64,000 nucleotides of DNA from Opisthorchis felineus. Its lineage: Eukaryota; Platyhelminthes; Trematoda; Opisthorchiida; Opisthorchiidae. The translations under genes and the position numbers were made by a program. The stretch covers positions 313,229 to 377,228 of the forward strand of contig SJOL01009432.1 of NCBI GenBank assembly GCA_004794785.1. The letters are read 5' to 3'. How positions within the stretch are numbered: position 1 is the stretch's first letter; each line of letters starts with the position of its first letter. The notes below the pieces were generated by a model that was not told where the DNA came from, did no database searches, and saw only the letters and a list, made by a program, of their open reading frames with translations. Positions 20,930-32,000 of the stretch are shown in pieces.

Positions 20930-21210
20930 CGTATGGCCCAGTCGAAGATTCAATGGAACGCATGCGCCCATGCTGTTGCCTTCAGTGCACATCTTCCTTT
21001 TCCGGTTTCACCACTAAAAAGTCCAATGTCATTCCTGGACTTATACGTCAATTGTATCAGGTACTGTCTTCTATGCGTAGCTAACCACTCTTATTTTCCT
21101 AGCTCATCGGCCACGGAAACTGTGGCAGCTTTGATCACTGTGAAACATGCACGCGGTTTTCGGCTGATGATGATGACGGCAGATAGTCACTTGCTTTTTT
21201 ATTACTGATC
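20930..21210 (+). mobile_element. Family B 3' untranslated end
   Basis: The TGTTGCCTTCAGTGCACA and CCACTAAAAAGTCCA blocks match the inverse of 50,080-50,150 (family B on -), and part of 13,140-13,200. It is non-coding and carries the element end after the SINE insertion. Confidence 0.5.
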
Positions 21211-21289
21211 ACTTGTTTTAAATTTTTGGAGTTATGTTCAATTAGCTAAGGTCATAACAAGCATACCTGAAATTGCCTTCTAAGGACCG

Positions 21290-21510
21290 AAAATATCATT
21301 ATGTACAATCAATTGGAAAAAGCTCCGAATCGATCGAGAAATCATTGTTTCAGGAAGGTTTGGTAAGCAATCGGTGGGTTTGTAGCTGCTGTAAACCCAC
21401 CAGTTGGTTTCCACACCTTTCTGAAGTGATGTCATTTTGCACTTATTCGGGGATGTTGCAGGAGCATTTGGAGCAGTTTGCACTTGGTCGTAAGTAGCAG
21501 ACTTAAACGC
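21290..21510. repeat. Imperfect palindrome (about 200 bp)
   Basis: Centred near 21,392: GGTGGGTTT and AAACCCACC form a perfect 9-bp stem around a short loop. The flanks AAGGTTTGG / CCACACCTT and TTTCAGGAAGG / CCTTTCTGAAG continue the dyad with mismatches. No protein is predicted that I can support. It could be a small foldback MITE just upstream of the TMED gene. Confidence 0.5.
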
Positions 21511-21931
21511 CGAAAATATCACCCAACGAAACCAAAAATTGTGTGCTATGTAGGGACGAAACGGGACTTGAGATGAGTACAATCCATTTTTCCATCTCGA
21601 TCCAAATTGATCCGAAACATCACGAAATGTGCCACTATTTGTACTGGCTTGATTTTCCCTTGATTGCTTGTTTGGTTTTCTCTCGTCACATCTTTTTACT
21701 GATTTTTGAGAATTTTGTTAGTTTTTTGTGAACATCGGGAAGTGTCAGAAGTGCCTATGATGGTTATGCATAGTCAATATTGGGAAATTTAATATTTTAT
21801 AGCCAAGAACTTGTTGCGTGATTAATTCGTTTACACTCATGGAGTTTAACATTGCTTGCATGCTCTCACTTTCTTCCAAGTTTCAGCTGCTTTTAATGGT
21901 CATCTGCTGATACGACTGCGGTCCTGAGATA

Positions 21932-23080
21932 ATGTGGAGTAATCTATTTTCCATCTGTGTGTGTGTCTCACTTTCCTTCCATGCGATCGATGCCGATAAT
22001 GAACAGTTTTCAGGGACCCAGTCTCATTTGCAGCACTCCCTTCCACATGAACAAATGCAACACATAAATTCAGATATCGGAAAAGAACAGCGCCATGCAA
22101 CTGGAACTGAGTTCCAGGGTGGGCAACCAAATATCGGTCAACAACGTGTCCAACAGCCTCCACAGTACCGTGAACCGCCTTTATCGCCTGATGTATCACG
22201 GATAAATGATCCACACAGAAGCGATCCCATTGCAAGTCAACGCATTCATGTCCCACCAGATTCTCAACCCTCGCAGCTTAGCGGCAGCTCTTCAGCACAT
22301 TACGTCGCTCGTCCGGCTGATACTAGGGCTGCCGCAGACATGAATGCGGACGGTCCCGGGTTCCAACATGCAACGGTGGTGCGTCACGAAGATCAACGAC
22401 TTCCTTATCGGCAAACCGAGTTCCATAGTGAATCCCATGCTTCATCCCCTTCACACTCACAGCAGGTTAATGTCGGTAACTTACATACAGGGGGAAATGT
22501 TGATATGCGGCTTGATTTAGTTAATCAAGGACAACGAAACCCTGCTGCTAGCCAGCTGCATCCCTCTGATCGGTTTCATGATCAGAACGCCAAATTTGAC
22601 CCCCTACGGTCGCACGACACGATTCCGCTACAAACTTTTCGCCAACATGAAGTGCATCAACCATCTGGATTGCATCACCCGGACGTGCGTACCGCAAACC
22701 AGCTTCGTGAAAACCCTCAGTCTGAACAGTGGGAAAGGGACGGCTTGCCCGCTCCGTTCGGTTTAAGCAGTGGTTTCATCCACAAAAGAGCATCTGATAA
22801 CCATCAACTAGACTCCGCACCCGACCTTTACAATCAGTTCCGGCATAACCATGAAACAGATGAGCTCCAGGCTCCTAGACAGGGGGAAGTCCCACAACGT
22901 CGTTTAAATATGCCCCGTGAACTTCAGCTAGACGATACTTATGTATTCCCCTCGGCCGATGAGGACCGACGTGGTCGTCCTTTATCTGATGATTTTGTTT
23001 CTATGACGTTAGTTGTCAGTCCTGGAATAAAGGAGTGTGTCTTCTACGTGCCGATCTCAAACTTCATTCTGGATTATCAG
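21932..23080 (+). CDS. TMED: TMED gene exon 1: signal peptide, disordered extension, start of GOLD
   Basis: The exon holds 383 codons and ends in phase 0 at FILDYQ. The extension and the first strands of GOLD share one exon without any internal boundary. The extension is therefore part of the same message and not a misjoined neighbour. It shows no repeat unit and no other domain that I recognise. The open frame runs 15 bases into the following intron before a stop. Confidence 0.87.
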
Positions 23081-26000
23081 GTGGGTCGTTTAACGTAACT
23101 AATTTGCGAAGGTTACTCGCGGTGGACTTATAGATGTCGGCTTATTTGTGAAAGATCCGCAAGGCGAACCCATTGCCACAAGACCGCCCTCACCAGACGC
23201 CACAGTTTCGTAAGTACTCATATCTATACTCAGTCCTGATTTCCTTTTACCGTTTTCTATGTGCAAGCACAATTGCTGCAGGGTATGTGTGGGCTTACGG
23301 ACAGTATGGACCTACTGGGTCAAACGGCTATCCTGAGGCCGTTAAGTATTTCAGATGTGGAAGCTGTATAGACCTTCAGGAGTTTAGAAGTGCAGGAAGA
23401 ACTTCTGGGGCTCGTTAATTCTGGGTCACTTGGACTGGTTTCTCGGATTGCCAAATTTGTATTGCGAAGCGTTTCAGACTTATTGTAGTACTACATATTG
23501 TTTAGGCGTCTCGTGCTTTCGTCTCACTTTTGGTTAGACTGCCTTTCCTCTATTCGAGAAACTATGGGATTTGAAGAATAGCTCCATTAAGACCAATCTC
23601 CAGTCGCATTTTTATCTTGTTTAGTCATACAGTTATCCTTCCATAAAGTTTTATTATAAAAAGTACTGCAAAAGGACCGATTTTCATATCCTGATTTCCC
23701 TCCATTGAAAAAGGCATGGAACCTCCCTAGAAGGATTGCTTCTAGAGCGCCCAGCGGTCGGGTAGACGCTTTTTTTGCTAGCAAAATGGAGCCTATTGTC
23801 ACTGAGGAATTTTTAACCCTAGTTAGCTGTACTGATAATCATTCCATGTACCTTACCCTTTTCCCCATGTTTCCGCAACTACGGAACGCTTATTAGGTGC
23901 ATATCGTACAGAACTGCCTCTTTTAGGTAGAGATAAGATCATCCTGCTGTCCATATCTGGTATCCATCGGTTGCATGGTGTATGTTTGGTCATGGTGCCA
24001 CATACTATTTCTGCCTTACACTTGCTGGCTTACCTGGTGAACAGATGTAACAGTTATGATAATGGGACAGTTCGCACATTGCATACTCCGCTAATGCAAC
24101 CACAGCTGCACAGGGTCAGGTTGAATAAAGCTAGAGGGGACTGGGTTCTGACACAGCGTGTTACGGATTGACGAAGTGGGGATAAAATAGGGGCACATTA
24201 AGGGGGTCTCAAGAAGTCAGATTGCAGCTGTTTCAACTGTTCATCGGATTTGTACACTAGCGAATCACGAAGAAAAATGGAGAGCTGATAAGGTTTTGTT
24301 AAGGTACGGTTTCTATAAATAACCGAAACAGTTGCGATCGGGTGACCTGATATTCTGTGCTGTATGCTCAAGAGCTTCTAACCATTGTCGTCATCGAGAA
24401 CAGCACACCAGCAATACATGCTTGTGCTAAACTGCTATAGTTGCCTTTTTAAACCATCTGTAAGACTACATTGCGACTCATTATCAGTATCATCATCAAA
24501 GACAGCAACATCAGTGTTGACACTGATACCTCACTGCCGTAACCTTGCGACTACTGTCGCCCACTAGCCGGGATTGTGTGGAAGCCAGCTCTTCTGACCT
24601 CATCTCACTGCAATTTAACTTGCTTGCGTTAGGGTTTCTCTTAGAAAGTATTTCTTGGTGGCACGTAGAAGAGATTAAACTCTACTACCTTGTAGACAAT
24701 GCGAATCCATCTAGGCCTAAGCAGTTGAATAGGTCGCGGTATGGCACGGGTGCTTGCAATTGAGAACTGCGGTTATCCGGCGAATTGCAATGAAAACGAG
24801 TTTTTTTCGCCACAAAACTAGATAAATTTGAGTCGGATGAATGGACTAGACGAGTCTCAACTGTGTGAAAATCAGCAAGCCTAGAGTCTCAGACGTCAAC
24901 ATGTAAAATCCCGTCAGAATCTAATGAAAGGATGATCCAAGGAAGGAACGGCATGAAATCGCTCTACTGACAAAATGGCCAACTTTTTTACCCTAAAGTT
25001 TCATTTGCATTGGCTACGTGAGCGAGTTTATAGCGCTTGTTTTCGCAGACAAATGTGCCGCTGACAGAGGTGAAATGTTTATAACATTATTGACTGACGG
25101 TATTTCATGCGGCATCCACGGAGGTTGCATTCATTCATAAGCTGTTTGGAAGGGAAAGAAGCATTCACAAGCAAGAGCACACAAGATAATGCGAGGCAAA
25201 CGATCATTTCACAAAGAAGCTTTTATCTGGTATAAATAGTAGCTTTTCCAAGGATCGTCCTTATACGGTCCTTATACGTCCTTATCGTCTTCATAGCCGT
25301 GCGTAACGTATTTGTCGTGACCTGTAGGATATCCGATGTATCAGTTTACTGGTAGCGACTAAAACCGTATAACCTGTAAAAATACTTGTAGAGATTTTCT
25401 GATCGAATAACCACCACCGGAACAGTCGAATACATGTTCTTGGTGCATGTGGCCCGGTTACGCGCAGCTTACCATTTCGGTGGCCCGGTTACGCGCAGCT
25501 TACCATTTCGGTGGCCCGGGTTCGATTCTCCCTGGGCACCTCCAATTAGGCCGTGGGCGCGCGTCCTAATGCTGTGCACATTTTGTTTGAGAAGTGAAGG
25601 CATAAAAAGCCATGTTCAGAACGAGGACGAAGAAAAATACTCCTACTCAGAAACGTGTCTTATTCTGTTCAGTGGATTGCTTCAGTAGTTTCGCTTACGA
25701 TCGACTGAGGGTAGGAATATTTGGTGACGGTTTGGGTAATTATTGGTTCAACGGACACAATTTATTACAACTACTGGCAAGTTAGTAGGTATAACTGTGG
25801 CACGTATTGTCATCTTGCACGGCCTAATTTAATATTTTCCATGTCCTTTTCTCCGAATTTATCACTCATCCGAAAGTGAGAACCGTAAGTCATCCGACTT
25901 CATATTATTTTGATTCCACCCTCATGTATTTGTGGTCATTCTGGTTGCAGTCATGACTTGTACTCTGGGTTTGGGCCCATTTCGGTTTTGAACTTCACAC

Positions 26001-29000
26001 TTGTTCCGTTGATTGGTCGCCGATTCTGCGTTTGGCTTTCACGCACCTCTGTTTTTGTTTCGTCTGTGATCCACAAGAGTCAATCCACAGGTGGTGCACT
26101 CCTATTCCAGGTGCAACTATGTTGATTGGTGTAATTTTAGAGTAAGTACACCGTGTGGGTCTCCCGTGCTCGTCGGATATCGTTGGCTGTGCACAGCTCA
26201 CGGATGTTATTAAGACGCCGTTTACGCACTTATAAACACAGATTGTCGATGGCTATCGATGTCATTAGATTGCACTTGTACCGGTGTAATATTTTCAGTC
26301 GAGATCGAAAATTTTATCAGGACTGCATTCTCCAACTCACTGTTCGATTTTGAATTGGAGTGGCTCATCTGTTGATTGACTCAGATTTGTGATAAGGTCA
26401 TTTGACGACAGCCAATGTGGAGTATTTGGATAGTTAATTTTCCTCCCATGCTGTCCAACCGATTGATCAGCCATCTTTGGCATGATTAATTTAATCATGT
26501 CTGTGAAGTTTCCCATGGGACCTGTTTCGAACTCGAATATAACCTCCACAGTTGGGATAACTGACTGAATTAAGTCTCAAGATGTTTGGGTGCAACGGTG
26601 CTCTGCTTTATGAATTTGTTCCTGCTGACCTCAACATGTTAAGCCGAATTTTAGCTACCATAACTCTCACCGTAGTTTCTTTCATTAGTTCACGACTAAA
26701 TGGCTGGGAGTTGTAAAAATGCACACCAGTATCGGAAAGGGAATCAGGACAAAAATAAGAATGTGATTGGTATTTTGTGTAATTTTCGTGGACGACCGTT
26801 GTTTCTCTGTGGGTGAACGGAAAGGGTGTCATCGTTGACAGCAACATCAATGTTGATCACCGAAGTTTCGCTGTCTTACAGTGGGCTGGAACCATGACAG
26901 GCAGACGGTCTCCTTACTCGACCAAAGCCGTTGGTCTAAGGCTGACCTCAAAGCGGAAGTCTGCTTTCTGGGCAACGTGTTGTTCAACCTGCCCCAGCTC
27001 TCATCCTGAGGGTCAGAAGGATTCATCAGACCCCTCTCTGCGGGCCAAGCTGGCAAGAGAGACTGCGTTCTACGTGAGCGCCCTTTTGGTAGAGCTGTAT
27101 GGTCATCATCATCGACAACAATACACCAGTAAATATTAGCGATTAAATGGCGTAGAACTTTGAGAATCCCTGATGAAATATTGGACGAAAGGTCAAAGGG
27201 GGGCTTATTACGAAAGGCCTTATTTCCCTAGGGAAACAATCATGAACAAGGTACTGCCACTTTGTTACGTCAACGAGGTAAACGCATATGAGCATCATAT
27301 CCAATTAGGACGCCATCTGTAGGGTTCTTTTAATGTCCTTCATGAACCCACCATACAACGACAGACAAACTTTAGCTAAACAGTCCGACCAGCCACTTGA
27401 ACCAGTTAGATGCCATATACGTAGGGTCTGTAACCACGTGCAAGAAGGATCGCGAGGGTCATGAACAAGATGGGACAAAGATTCCACAGATTGTCGGCTC
27501 TCTCATCTCGCGTCGTTTCCTGTCCCCTTCAGACCTTTGGCCAACAAGAGATCGCAATTGAAACATTATTTTCTTTTTGATAGCTGGTAGTTGGGCATTA
27601 ATGATACATGTCACAACGACCTTCATCTATTCTTGACATGAGCAACTCCGTATCAGGTAGCTGGTTTAAGGAGATACTGTCAGAAAGCAGTCGTGCACGC
27701 ACCGTTTACGTGACACTCGAGTGTGAGTGCACATACAATCTCCAAATTAGCAACAAACCAATATGCTCCTTAGACGTTGCGTCCCTTTTTGCTAGCGTTC
27801 CCTTCTTTAAAACGACTAACTACATCTGTCGCTACCCGATAATCCCACCTAATTTTAATCATACCCGTAGACCACTTGAAAGGATTACTTTTACGATATA
27901 CATTCAATATCCTATTTCTGTTCAATGGTTCCCTTTATGGACAAAGTTAGGAATTACCGATGGGCTGCTTACCCGATTCCATTTTAGATGGCATTTTAAT
28001 GATTAAGACTTGACTTGGTGTTTTGAACCAAGTTATTGAACAGTTCCAGTTTACCGCCTATATGTTGATGACAGTTTTATTGTCCGTGACTTTCTTACCT
28101 CAATGGATGAGATCCTTAAAAGTTTTAACTTGGTATGTTCTGCACTCAGCCTCTGTGAGGCGGATGATTTTAGCGGCAGTCCTCCCATTCTCGACACCAA
28201 AAGACGAGGCGGAGTTCTACACGAGGGTATACTGTAAAGAAACCAGATTTGGTCAGTATACTAACTTCTCGAGTTTCATTGACATGATGTGCAAGGGAAC
28301 TCTTGTTAGGTGTCTGCCGAACAGGGCTCAAGGAACTCTTGATAAGGCGCTCAAGTTAATTGTGAAAACCTCAGTTGAGAATGAGTACCCAGAGAAGCAC
28401 CCAGAAGTGAACCCAGGTAGACCAGTTTAGGCAGCGCGCTTCAGTCCCCCCAACAAACTTGTCTCCATACATTTGCCATTTATAGGCGAAAGGGCTTCTG
28501 AAACTGTCACATGTCACTTCGATGATTATTTAGTGCAACACAACTAAGGGTACTACTCTAGTACCCGCCTACTCAACATAAATCTGAAAGATAGATTTCC
28601 AGTCCACGATTCTTCAGTTTTAATCTATTTCTTTGTTCGCGAGTGTTCCGAAAACTGTGGCTCGGCGTCTCTCCCAGAAAATAGCTGACCATTTACCGTC
28701 CTGATCAGTATTGACTACCAGGTCAACAAAACCATTCAGCGTAATTTATCTAGTGCCGTCTAGTTTTTCGAAGACGATACGCAAAAGCACCCGAAACAGC
28801 AGAGGCAATTGCAATCAAGTTGCGTAAACAATCGCTGTGTCATCAAAACGTACATGAAAGAACTGACATTCTCTGGGAGAATGTCAAAGACTCAGTTGAG
28901 GGCCAATCACTTAGTTTTGGCCAATAAGATCTCACTTATTATGCCTCCCAAGTTTATGAACTAAATGTACTTGTCTGCTGGTAGCCATGGTTTTCTGATC

Positions 29001-32000
29001 TCAAGTTGGACTGTTTAATGGACTTGAATCGTGCGGAGGGCACGGAATATATCCCCAAAATTGAAGAGGGTTTCCGTTTGTCCATGCTTGTGTGGAGTCA
29101 GTGGCTCCTATGAAATCGAGGAAAACCACAGTTGTTAGCCAGTGGTATGCACATATTTGATATAATGCGAAAATGTTACCAGCGCACCGGCAGCGCGGGC
29201 GAAACCCTGCTTACTGCTCTCTGATTTGTATCTCATATGCCGGGTTTGGCGTCGCAGTATTATTGATGTCAGTAGCTGCGTTGTGATAGGCCTCAGACTG
29301 TGACTTTTCTGAATAAAGTTATGGCGATCGATTGGCTCTGTTTTGTGGAATGCGTTCTTGTTCCCAAATAAGTCCAAACAATTTAGTTAAGACGGAACAC
29401 AGAGATGCTCTGGTCGAAGCTCATCTGGCCCGGCAGTCCAATAACGCATGAATACACGCAGACATATTCGTTCTTCATCAACTGCGGGCGAGTCCAGACT
29501 CAGATACCACGACTCGAGCTTGGCGGGTCGAATGAAAGACAGATGGCTAACTAAACTGTTGCTGAAAATATCCTGCCCAGTGATCTAAAGGCTAGCTTTT
29601 ATTATGCATTAGAGTTCCAGTAATTCCTTTGCTTAACTCAGAGCAGACTGTATCCTGGGTCGTGTTTTGTGAGTTGGTTGTGACAACTTGCGTTTTTTTC
29701 CCTGCTGCATTACCCTCTTCCATTTTTTGAGCTTTCTGGTGCCACTACGTTCCTCCAACACGTACGGACTTCATTTGAGTTGACGTCTAATAGGCCGTCT
29801 GGCCGAATTATGCTGCGGTCTCGAAGGTATACAACGTCTATATCGGTAGGTGACAGCAACCATGGTGAGATCCACTGCGCCCTCAGAAACACCACATGCC
29901 GAGTATCCACCGTCGCCTGTAGCCGTTATTATCTCTTCGCAGTTGCGACTAATGCCTTTTGTAGAATTCCATTCTAAAGTACGACACATTAGATTTTGGT
30001 GTGTTTGCTTAATTCGTAGCTCACAAAGCTTTTCCACTGCTAAACGGGAATTCCGCTCCTTAGGTTTACCCGGTAAATTCTCTGGAAATCTTTATTGGAC
30101 GAGAACGTGTGTATTCCAGGGTGTTCGGTAGTCTAGTGTTGAGCCTCGCCTACGGTAGCTAACGGCTATATGATCCACTTGGTTCCATGATTGGTCAGCA
30201 CTAGGGAACGCCCAGTAGCACAACGGTGCCCATTGCGCCTAAGCTCAGCATTGCTGACGAACAACCGGTCACCGTAGAGTCACCATTACCCTTGGTTTGG
30301 GTCCAATACGAACGTTTCACCAAATCGTATCTGGCGTGAACTGAGGTGCCTTGCTTGCGCATTGAAATCTTCGGCTAGGACCATATATAAAGTCTTTGTG
30401 GTGGATAAGAGGGTGGCATTTCTCGATAAAAAAAAGTCAGTCGGTTGGTGCATAAGCAGAAACCAATGGTGGTTATTATTTTGACGTGCGATTTCTTATC
30501 GGAATGGACAGACGGGCAGCACAGAGGCAAATATTTACAGGTATCCAGTTAAGCATGGAGTCCTCAGCTCCTAAGCTTAGGTTTAGGAGAGTAGCTGAAT
30601 CTGCCGGGAAATGAGTAGCAAAAATGATGAAAAGTGAGTTGATAGAACAGCCAGACTCGGATCATAAGACTGGGTAAAGTGATAAGAAAATGGTAAAATG
30701 ATAAAAAACCAAAAACACTTTGCACGGAGTCGGTGACACGACACCATCCATAGTCGGCGCAAAAATTTCCATTGCTTGACGTTAACCAAATGTCAGTGGT
30801 ATCTATCCATCGTTATGTTTATTCTCTTGACAACCTGCTCCTCACACTCAATACGAGCCTTTTTCAGTGCTTGTTTTCAAAAAAAGAGCTCGTAGTAAGT
30901 GTGGTAACCACAGGGGGATCAGCTTGACCCCGGTTATAACGAGACTGCTGGCGTTACTTGTGCTTCGTCGCCTTATGGTGGCTCGTGAAACACTGACTCG
31001 AGAGCAGCAAGCAGGGTTCCGGCCTGGTACGGGTTGCGTTGACCAAATCTTCACACTCCGTCAGGTGCTGGAACAATGCCATACGTACAAACGACCCACA
31101 AGTTTAGTATTCCTGGATTTCCAAGGTGCATTCGACTCGGTTGACCGGTCTGTTCTCCTTGACACGCTTGCCCACCAAGGAATACCCCGGAAGTTTGTGA
31201 ACATAATACGTTCGCTGTATTCTCAGACTTCCGGACGTGTGAGTATTACGAGTGTTCTCCAAAAGCTATGTCCACTCTCTCCATTCCTAGTTAATGTCGT
31301 GATCGATGAGATGATGAGACGAACGCTGGAAGGTCTTCAAAACCCCGGTGTTCAAATAGCCTCTGACGAAAACCTTGTCCGTCTGAAAATGCAGACGATA
31401 TCGTTCTCGTCTTCGAAGAGGAGGAGAAGGCGCAGGTATTTTGGATGAACTGACCGTCCTTTGGTATGCACTTTGAACTCACAAAACGTAAGGTCTGCTC
31501 GTGGACATGCAGTCAGTGAACATGCCACTAACAATCCAAGGGGAGGTACTCGAATTCGTGGGGCGTTTTACGTATCTTGGAGGTTGTGTCAGTTGAGTCT
31601 AGTGTGACAGGTGAGGTCAATGAACGAATCTGCAAGACTCGGATCGCGTTTGGTAATTTGAGACACCTATGGCGTCAAGGCGGTATATCCCCGAATCTCG
31701 AAGGACGTGTGTATCAGGCTACAGTGCGGGCTGTTTTGTTGTATGGCTGTAAGACTTGGACTGTTCGAGCAGAGGAACTGAGACGTCTTCAGGTGTTCGA
31801 CAATCGCTATCTCAGGACCATAGCTCGTGTAGGTTGGTGTCGGAGGATCCGTAACGAGGCAATTAGAAAGCGAGTTTTCGGTTGTGCAAAGGGGACTTCC
31901 ATTGTAGAATGTGGCCGACACCAGAAGCTGCTTTGCTTGGGCCATGTATTGCGTATGCTGAACCATCGTTTGCCGAAGAGGTGCTGTTTTCCGTCCGATT

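Noticed and set aside
21900..22256. 118-codon minus-strand ORF
   Set aside because: Antisense shadow of TMED exon 1; no domain and no splice partner.
25449..25510. CRISPR-like direct repeats
   Set aside because: The two units are directly adjacent with no spacers, and the setting is an animal genome.
25511..25550. Complete tRNA gene
   Set aside because: Only a B-box-like end is present; an acceptor stem and D arm cannot be paired with it, and the upstream sequence is a 31-bp tandem repeat.
26153..26353. Possible small gene around 26.0-26.4 kb
   Set aside because: Short overlapping ORFs on both strands, no motif and no splice continuation.
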